Origin: Spirochaetaceae bacterium
GTDB lineage: Bacteria; Spirochaetota; Spirochaetia; CADAEX01
NCBI GenBank assembly: GCA_009780675.1
Contig: WQZP01000001.1
Location: 70,327 to 126,421 of the forward strand
DNA: 56,095 nucleotides
Reading direction: 5' to 3'
The notes below the pieces were generated by a model that made no database searches, was not told where the DNA came from, and saw only the letters and a program-made list of their open reading frames with translations. A program made the position numbers and the translations under genes. Numbering within the stretch: position 1 is the stretch's first letter; every line of letters begins with the position of its first letter. This document shows, piece by piece, positions 51,163 through 56,095 of this stretch.

Positions 51163-51543
51163 ATGAAGAGTTATATAGTTGTAGTCATATCTTTTCGCAC
51201 CAGTTCATCAATAATCTGGGCAAGAGTTTTTGCATCTGGGCTTGCTGGTAGCGATGGCAGCCAAGGTGCTGTATATTTTTCTGGCGAGATACTAATTATG
51301 CTTGGTCGTAATTTTGTCTTTAGAAAAGAACCTCTAATCCCGCTTAGATCTGGAGGTGGTGTTGAGCATATAACTAATGCAACGACTACGCCTATCGGAG
51401 AGGCTATATTTGCTTTGCCTCCGGAAGATTTAGATCTTAATTTTAGAGTCATTTTTGAAGCTGGATATACATTTCAAAATTTTACTGGTAGTGCTGCTCC
51501 TCGAGTGATGAGAAGAGAGTTACCTGTTTTTAGGGGAAAATAA
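51163..51543 (+). CDS. Possible orphan toxin tip upstream of a lipoprotein immunity candidate
   Basis: A 126-residue reading frame beginning MKSYIVVVISFRTSSSIIWA, then Gly/Ser-rich (SGLAGSDGSQGAVYFSGEIL), ending PRVMRRELPVFRGK. It stops 2 bases before the next lipoprotein gene, the order of toxin then immunity. I recognise no domain. The lack of a secretion signal or conserved N-terminal region would make it a displaced C-terminal module of a larger toxin. An antisense frame also exists (51171-51452), so this gene is uncertain. Confidence 0.4.
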   Translation: MKSYIVVVISFRTSSSIIWARVFASGLAGSDGSQGAVYFSGEILIMLGRNFVFRKEPLIPLRSGGGVEHITNATTTPIGEAIFALPPEDLDLNFRVIFEAGYTFQNFTGSAAPRVMRRELPVFRGK

Positions 51544-51545
51544 TT

Positions 51546-52238
51546 ATGTTTATTATAAAAATAAAATATTTTTTATGTGCTTTACTTTTTTTAATAACAT
51601 TATCATGCGCTAATAAAGATGTTGATTTAAAGCTGAATAGATTAAATGATGCTTTTAATGAAGCAGTTCGAATACGAACAGATAGAGATCTAGCATTATC
51701 TGTAGCTGGAGAAATAACAGATAGGGATATTAGAGGAAAAGATGGTTTAAAGTTTTTAAGATTAAAATTACTTGTTCTTACTATGGCAGGAGAATATGCA
51801 GAAGCATATGAAGTAATTTCAAAATATCTTGATTTTTTTGATAATAATTATGAATTGTTGATTGGGCAAAGTATTATTGCCAGAGTGCTTGGCATGGAAA
51901 CTAAGCCATATCTTTATAAAGCTTATGAGCAATTAAAAAATAAAACAATGTATAGCAGAAATTATAGTAGTGAAAATGAAATATTTCTTACTCATCATTT
52001 GGCTTTAGTTTTAGGATTTTCAGAAAATCGAAGTTTTTTTGAAGAACTACAACATAATCCTATTACGGAAGAAGATAAGGAGATAATAAAAGAATTATTA
52101 GATTTCTATAAAAATGCTAGTGTAAATGAATTAATTTTATTTATTGATATAGGATTTATTGCTTCTGAACCATGGTTTCGTGACCCTGTCACCTCTGACA
52201 GAAATTCACTGGAATGGTGGGTAGAGATAGAAGACTAA
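51546..52238 (+). CDS. Lipoprotein, immunity candidate 1
   Basis: A protein of 230 residues. The signal has a lipobox ITLSCAN. The mature protein is helical and TPR-like (LKLLVLTMAGEYAEAYEVIS, LIGQSIIARVLGMETKPYLY). It follows the possible toxin tip by 2 bases and is followed by toxin debris. The codon use is AT-rich. I recognise no named family; the immunity role is inferred from position and repetition of the same layout downstream. Confidence 0.65.
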   Translation: MFIIKIKYFLCALLFLITLSCANKDVDLKLNRLNDAFNEAVRIRTDRDLALSVAGEITDRDIRGKDGLKFLRLKLLVLTMAGEYAEAYEVISKYLDFFDNNYELLIGQSIIARVLGMETKPYLYKAYEQLKNKTMYSRNYSSENEIFLTHHLALVLGFSENRSFFEELQHNPITEEDKEIIKELLDFYKNASVNELILFIDIGFIASEPWFRDPVTSDRNSLEWWVEIED

Positions 52239-52254
52239 ACTTTATTCAAAGCAG

Positions 52255-52365
52255 ATGCAGAAATTATTGCATGGAGGTGCCAATGAAAGAGATAGAAAAC
52301 AGATAGAAAGTGTTGCTAGAGAAGCGCGTAGTGTCAACTTATTAAAAACCAGATGTAATAATTGA
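52255..52365 (+). pseudogene. Toxin-module fragment truncated by repeat A
   Basis: The frame reads MQKLLHGGANERDRKQIESV then AREARSVNLLKTRCNN and stops. The HGGANERDRKQIxxxAxE segment resembles the first helix of polymorphic-toxin tips (GGANERDRKQIEDIAKEFG). From 52330 it runs into the 66-bp repeat A, and the rest of the toxin is gone. Confidence 0.5.
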
Positions 52366-52395
52366 CTTTATCTATAAAATTCTGGAACGTGTATT
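52330..52395. repeat. Direct repeat A, copy 1 (66 bp)
   Basis: Starts AGTGTCAACTTATTAAAAAC and ends GGAACGTGTATT. It is identical over 66 bases to 55037-55102. It begins right after a GCGCGT that codes for the Glu-Ala-Arg of the toxin fragment. Confidence 0.92.
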
Positions 52396-52478
52396 AAAAA
52401 GTCCAATTTGTTGCTCGTAGTGTCAGAAAATAGAAAACCAGATGATGCAAATGATTTTGGCTGTTAAAGTTTGCTTAA

Positions 52479-52625
52479 AAACGGGAGCTTGTATTTGATA
52501 GTGGTGGGAATTTAGTTACTTCTGTACTTGATAAAGGGACTTTTAATTTTTCCGGTGGAAGAGATATTCGTCATTTTCTATTCGATATGCGGCCGTATTT
52601 TAGGCAGATGGAGAGTTTGGGATGA
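52479..52625 (+). pseudogene. C-terminal fragment of a polymorphic toxin
   Basis: The frame between a stop at 52476-52478 and TGA at 52623-52625 reads RELVFDSGGNLVTSVLDKGT then FNFSGGRDIRHFLFDMRPYF and RQMESLG. This matches the common polymorphic toxin ending 'R-E-x-V-(F/Y)-D-x-x-G-N-x-V-T-x-x-x-N-x-G-T-(F/Y)-N-(F/Y)... HxxxDVxPY'. A lipoprotein starts 22 bases later, the expected place for its immunity gene. No N-terminal half is present. Confidence 0.6.
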
Positions 52626-52647
52626 TAATTAAATAAAGGAATTAAAA

Positions 52648-53244
52648 ATGTATAGAGTTTTTTGTAAAATATTTTATATCGCATTACTTGGCTTATTGGC
52701 GATTATTTTATCAAGTTGTGGTTCCCGTATATTTGCAGGAATATTCTATCCTAAAATTGTTTATGGGTTTTCGCCTATAGGAGAGCAACCACCTTGTAGT
52801 GCAAATGCCAGACTAAACGCAGGAAATGAATTTCCTCAAACTTTTACATTTAATATACGTCGATCTGGGCCAAATACCTTTGAATATTTTTTTCTCCCAA
52901 CGATATTTGTAAGAAACCCATATGAAGTTTTACATATTAGGGAAATGAGGTATGAATGGGAAGGCAATACAGGAACCTTTATTAAGGATAAAAGTTTTCA
53001 ACTTTCGGTAGACAGATATGTTACTAATGGTGAGTGGTATTGGTTAGGTGTAGGAATGGGCGGTTTTGCTCCTCGGGATATTAATTTTGAGAAATTTTTT
53101 AAAGGCAAGGAAGTCGGGGATAAATTTTTATTCAGAATAATTATTACATACTCTTTTGATGATGGGTCAGAAAACACCCAGATTTTAGAATACAATGTAA
53201 CAGCAGTTAGGGGAGAGTTTTCCTTTCCTAGAAGCTTTGTATGA
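52648..53244 (+). CDS. Lipoprotein, immunity candidate 2
   Basis: A protein of 198 residues. The AAAGGAA ribosome site is good. The signal peptide has lipobox ILSSCGS. The mature protein is beta-rich with aromatic residues (FPQTFTFNIRRSGPNTFEYF, VTNGEWYWLGVGMGGFAPRD). It follows the toxin C-terminal fragment by 22 bases. I recognise no named family. It ends in VRGEFSFPRSFV just before the repeat junction at 53248. Confidence 0.65.
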   Translation: MYRVFCKIFYIALLGLLAIILSSCGSRIFAGIFYPKIVYGFSPIGEQPPCSANARLNAGNEFPQTFTFNIRRSGPNTFEYFFLPTIFVRNPYEVLHIREMRYEWEGNTGTFIKDKSFQLSVDRYVTNGEWYWLGVGMGGFAPRDINFEKFFKGKEVGDKFLFRIIITYSFDDGSENTQILEYNVTAVRGEFSFPRSFV

Positions 53245-53260
53245 TCGCGTAGTGTCAGAA

Positions 53261-53447
53261 AATAGAAAACCTGTTTACTCTTGCGAGTATTCAGTATGCA
53301 AAAAACCCATAGAGGGTGTAGCGGAAGACCCCGCAGCCCTTTAGGGCGAGGAGTCTGGAGCGAGGGGGAGCCGCGAAAATAATGACAGCAGTTATGACAA
53401 GAAAACCCAAAACTCTTTGTGACAAAAAAGCTCCCCCACATAAAAAT
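53261..53447. repeat. Direct repeat B, copy 1 (about 187 bp)
   Basis: Starts AATAGAAAACCTGTTTACTC and ends CCCCCACATAAAAAT. It matches 55109-55292 at about 90%, with most differences in a GC-rich middle (53325-53360). Preceded by the junction motif CGTAGTGTCAG at 53248. It fills the gap between immunity 2 and the next toxin. Confidence 0.9.
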
Positions 53448-53476
53448 ACAGCAGCTTTGGGAATGCCTTTGATGAC

Positions 53477-54388
53477 ATGGGTGGCCTTACCCTTAACCTT
53501 ATGAATGTGGCTACAATAGCAACCATACTTGGAGTAGATAATGCGGACAAGATGAACCTTGGACTCTTTGAGCTGAATATAACAACTTCTGGAGCTACAA
53601 GCAGGATTGGGACAAGCGGCATCGACGTTAGCATGATGGCATACGCCCTTGGAAGCAGGGCTCTTGAGGCTTGGCAGAACAGTAGAACCATGCCGGTTAC
53701 TGAACAATCTATTCTAATGATTGAGGAAATACCTCTTGAAGAATTATCGACAGAAGAAGCGATGCGGGAAGCATTGCGGCGTATAGGTCTAAACCCTGAC
53801 AGTGAAGTGCTTCAAGAGTTAGTATATCTCTTACATATCGGACAGAATGTTGATAACGAGATATTTACTGACGAAATGAGAAACGAAAATAGACCTCGCA
53901 GTAGCCATGATGAGGCTTCCGAGTCATCTGAAAATTATTACCTCGGAATTCATTTTTTAAGAACATTTGCAACTGCAAATTTAAGGCAGCCATATATCTC
54001 TAGAATTAATGATTGTGATATTTGGGTTGAAAACGTTTTAGTGCTGGCAGGGGTAGACCCGTTAGATTATTTCGTTGGTCCTGCTAGATCACATACCGTA
54101 GAAAGCCATATAAACAATGCGCTGGAAAGAGGTGTAATCCCTATAGAAAGAAGGGCTCCAAATATTCGCTTACTCGAAGGTATTTATGTTGTTTTTATGG
54201 GTGATAGCCCTCGTAATTTTGAGGAACATGCCGGTCTTTTATTCGTAAATAGAAACGGAACAGTGGATTTTTTTCATACATCAAGTTGGGGCACTGCAAT
54301 GTCAGTGATGTTGTCATATGATAGTGTAAGAGCCTTTCAAGGAGATTTTAGCTATAACTTGTTTTATTATCAACGAATACAGAGGTAG
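53477..54388 (+). CDS. NlpC/P60-like cysteine hydrolase toxin module
   Basis: A protein of 303 residues from ATG; the frame is open from 53445 (YSSFGNAFDDMGG), so it looks like the displaced C-terminal part of a bigger protein. The N-terminal 100 residues, with MNVATIATILGVDNADKMNL and GIDVSMMAYALGSRALEAWQ, resemble the core preceding toxin tips in Treponema. The tip carries a probable catalytic Cys in SRINDCDIWVENVLVLAGVD and His in RNFEEHAGLLFVNRNGTVDF, the NlpC/P60 order. It likely cleaves peptidoglycan or peptides. The next gene, an exported membrane protein, starts 2 bases after it. Confidence 0.65.
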   Translation: MGGLTLNLMNVATIATILGVDNADKMNLGLFELNITTSGATSRIGTSGIDVSMMAYALGSRALEAWQNSRTMPVTEQSILMIEEIPLEELSTEEAMREALRRIGLNPDSEVLQELVYLLHIGQNVDNEIFTDEMRNENRPRSSHDEASESSENYYLGIHFLRTFATANLRQPYISRINDCDIWVENVLVLAGVDPLDYFVGPARSHTVESHINNALERGVIPIERRAPNIRLLEGIYVVFMGDSPRNFEEHAGLLFVNRNGTVDFFHTSSWGTAMSVMLSYDSVRAFQGDFSYNLFYYQRIQR

Positions 54389-54390
54389 AT

Positions 54391-55029
54391 ATGAGCAAAA
54401 GATTCGCTTTCATTTTTTTATTTTTATTTTTTTCATTCTCTTTGTATTCGCAACCTGTAAATATTACTGTTATCGCGGAAGATGTTAATGCTTGGGGGGC
54501 TGGTGACTGGGGGGGGTACAATAAGATTGTTGACAAAGATATACAGCAATTAATTAACATAGAAAATAGCCAATACATTGAAAAATTAATGAATAATAGA
54601 GGAAGAAGTACACAGGTAGAGCTAGAAAAGCTTTTTTTTATTGAAGATTTATTTTTTTCAAATATTCCTAGTATGGAGGAAAATGTGATATACCGTTTAA
54701 CATATGAAAAAGACAATACTTCTTACGTTGTATATACTATATCAATAGAGCCATTTTCACTTTTAAAATTTTTTAGAATATTTGTTCGCGCAGATGAAGA
54801 TAGTGTCGGTATTGAATCAAACAGCCCGCAAACTCAACAAGCTGTAGAGAAAGTAGAGGCAGTTGCCATCAGTATTCTTGAGCCCAAAGATACTGTCCTT
54901 GCCTCAAACGACATCTCGGCAAGCCCAAAGCCTCTTTGGGCATTGGTTGCAATTATCGGCGGAGCGGTTGTCGTGGTCGGTGCTATGGTATTGTTTATAG
55001 TCAAGCGGAGGCGTAAGGGTATATGCTAA
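54391..55029 (+). CDS. Exported membrane-anchored immunity candidate 3
   Basis: A protein of 212 residues. Signal peptide FAFIFLFLFFSFSLYSQ, then a mostly beta domain (VNITVIAEDVNAWGAGDWGG), and a C-terminal membrane segment (LWALVAIIGGAVVVVGAMVL) with a basic cytoplasmic tail. This layout displays the domain in the periplasm, right where an NlpC/P60 toxin would act. It starts 2 bases after that toxin. The immunity role is inferred. Confidence 0.65.
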   Translation: MSKRFAFIFLFLFFSFSLYSQPVNITVIAEDVNAWGAGDWGGYNKIVDKDIQQLINIENSQYIEKLMNNRGRSTQVELEKLFFIEDLFFSNIPSMEENVIYRLTYEKDNTSYVVYTISIEPFSLLKFFRIFVRADEDSVGIESNSPQTQQAVEKVEAVAISILEPKDTVLASNDISASPKPLWALVAIIGGAVVVVGAMVLFIVKRRRKGIC

Positions 55030-55036
55030 AGCGAGA

Positions 55037-55102
55037 AGTGTCAACTTATTAAAAACCAGATGTAATAATTGACTTTATCTATAAAATTCTGGAACGTGTA
55101 TT
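55037..55102. repeat. Direct repeat A, copy 2 (66 bp)
   Basis: Identical to 52330-52395. Only 8 bases after the stop codon of immunity 3, and 6 bases before repeat B copy 2, so A and B are adjacent here while in the first half of the array they are separated by about 870 bases. Confidence 0.92.
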
Positions 55103-55108
55103 GTGAAG

Positions 55109-55292
55109 AATAGAAAACCTGTTTACTCTTGCGAGTATTCAGTATGCAAAAAACCCATAGAGGGGGTAGCGGAAGACACCGCAGGCAAAGCCGAGGAGGC
55201 TGGAGCGAGGGGGAGCAGCGAAAATAATGACAGCAGTTATGACAAGAAAAACCAAAACTCTTTGTGACAAAAAAGCTCCCCCACATAAAAAT
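55109..55292. repeat. Direct repeat B, copy 2 (about 184 bp)
   Basis: Matches 53261-53447 at about 90%. In one frame this copy reads NRKPVYSCEYSVCKKPIEGV then a long open stretch ending KKNQNSL and TGA at 55265-55267, suggesting a coding origin. The first copy has a stop in the same frame at the GC-rich variable middle. Confidence 0.9.
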
Positions 55293-55611
55293 TAAATTGG
55301 GTGATGGTTTTTTGGTTAGAGATAGTGTCGGAATTATTATAGCAGGTTTAGAAAAACTTGGTATTGATACTTCTTCTCTTAATATAAGAGTAGTAAGCCC
55401 CGGAGAAAGAGGATATGCTGCTGCTCGAGATAATGCAACACACAGTTTGCTAAATACAGGAACACGGACTAATTCTAATACTCCGGCTCACTGGCAGCAA
55501 GGCGATAGTCAAGGGCACTTTTTATGGGATCCAAATACAGGAACTAATAGTGAAGGACGCCATATATTTCAGTCTAGAACTCGCTTTGTTACTATAACAC
55601 CAAAAGAATAG
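55264..55611 (+). CDS. Toxin-tip module 4 following repeat B
   Basis: A 115-residue frame starting at GTG 55264 inside repeat B (VTKKLPHIKIKLGDGFLVRD). It continues VRDSVGIIIAGLEKLGIDTS and ends TRFVTITPKE. I recognise no family. The AARDNATHSLLNTG and NEGRHIFQ-like positions hint at His and Arg active residues, as in toxin nucleases. The lipoprotein gene starts 11 bases later. The first ten residues are encoded by the repeat, so the module seems spliced onto it. Confidence 0.45.
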   Translation: MTKKLPHIKIKLGDGFLVRDSVGIIIAGLEKLGIDTSSLNIRVVSPGERGYAAARDNATHSLLNTGTRTNSNTPAHWQQGDSQGHFLWDPNTGTNSEGRHIFQSRTRFVTITPKE

Positions 55612-55622
55612 GAGGAATTAAA

Positions 55623-56095
55623 ATGAAAAAAATATTATTTATGTTAACAATATTGATTGTGTTGTTATCATGCAACAGTAGAGAAAACCAACCCTCGTTA
55701 AAAAATGTAACTTTTGCTGCAGAGGATAATAAAGAACTACCTGTTTTTGAGCATAATATATGGGGTGTCTGGAATGGTCATCCAAGGGGAAGTCAAACTA
55801 GTGCTATTTTTTCATCTATGGGAAGATTTATGAGCACATCATATTTTTTATTATTTGATCCAAATTATCGTAATACAGGTATTCCTCAAATTGTATATGA
55901 TGCTTCTGATACTATAAAAAAAATTATTCCATATAGTGAGAATACTGTTTTAGTAATCCTTGAATATGAACTAATAATATTTGATGTAAATGATAATATA
56001 AGTCGTGGGCCTGACTATTTTACAGGAACAGTTGCGATGCATTTTATAGATGAGGATCATATGTGGCTTGAAGTTGTTTGGGATAACCCTAAATA
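55623..56095 (+). CDS. Lipoprotein, immunity candidate 4 (partial)
   Basis: At least 157 residues; the window ends in it, perhaps one base before its stop. A strong AGGAGGAAT ribosome site precedes the ATG. The signal has lipobox LLSCNS. The mature protein has aromatic and acidic segments (HNIWGVWNGHPRGSQTSAIF, HFIDEDHMWLEVVW). It follows the toxin tip as in the other cassettes. I recognise no family. Confidence 0.65.
   Translation, partial: MKKILFMLTILIVLLSCNSRENQPSLKNVTFAAEDNKELPVFEHNIWGVWNGHPRGSQTSAIFSSMGRFMSTSYFLLFDPNYRNTGIPQIVYDASDTIKKIIPYSENTVLVILEYELIIFDVNDNISRGPDYFTGTVAMHFIDEDHMWLEVVWDNPK

Noticed and set aside
51171-51452. Minus-strand frame ending ...TLAQIIDELVRKDMTTTI
   Set aside because: It looks protein-like at its end, but lies antisense to the frame that abuts the lipoprotein gene and has no ribosome site.
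53291-53707. Minus-strand frames across repeat B and the toxin start
   Set aside because: They are antisense to the NlpC/P60-like gene, are disrupted between the two repeat copies and resemble no protein.

Overview
The window reads as chromosome of a low-GC, host-associated spirochaete, most likely a Treponema of gut or rumen type. The basis is inference from gene content: flagellar rod genes behind a sigma-28-type promoter, lipoproteins with relaxed spirochaetal lipoboxes, PilZ proteins, FGE/C-type-lectin and FISUMP modular lipoproteins, and many toxin-antitoxin genes. No 16S rRNA is present to settle the species.

Layout. 1-4.2 kb (minus strand): flgF-like, flgG, a FlgJ-like rod-binding protein, a YibQ-type deacetylase and tsaD, transcribed together from a well-spaced FliA promoter. 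4.3-6.2 kb: a transglutaminase-like protein, tRNA-Asn(GUU) with its own promoter and terminator, and a solitary barnase/RelE-like nuclease domain. 6.6-9.9 kb: a large repeat-rich lipoprotein ending in an FGE-sulfatase/C-type-lectin domain that looks like a diversity-generating retroelement (DGR) target. It is frameshifted and is followed by palindromes and by a broken HRDC-like accessory gene. 10-16.3 kb: amrS, a receiver-like/PilZ protein, a secreted protein and mfd.

16.3-31.9 kb is an accessory region. Two modular lipoproteins share an N-terminal domain, and each has a divergent XRE regulator. It also holds a two-thioredoxin lipoprotein, PIN and BrnT-type toxin-antitoxin pairs, an AlbA_2-type ATPase with a palindromic operator, trmB, a permuted NlpC/P60 hydrolase, an M23 peptidase and a GNAT fusion protein. 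Between them lie several gene fossils: a RelE/ParE-type toxin, a PIN toxin, a nucleotidyl cyclase tail and an mfd fragment.

31.9-51.1 kb is mostly housekeeping. One tight co-directional run is folP, cdaA (c-di-AMP synthase), a YbbR/CdaR partner, acpS, a DUF2225 gene, truA, a family 4 uracil-DNA glycosylase, priA, def, fmt and a PASTA protein. Then come metA (with a residue predicting acetyl-CoA use), a TPR lipoprotein, an acyl-CoA synthetase with fabZ, a TlpA protein, a CPBP protease, a PilZ protein, comEC and rsmA.

51.1 kb to the end looks like a storage array of orphan polymorphic-toxin tips, each followed by a lipoprotein or membrane immunity candidate. Two families of near-identical direct repeats (66 bp and about 185 bp) and a 24-bp junction motif punctuate it. 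This array and the DGR-like locus are the two most interesting systems seen.
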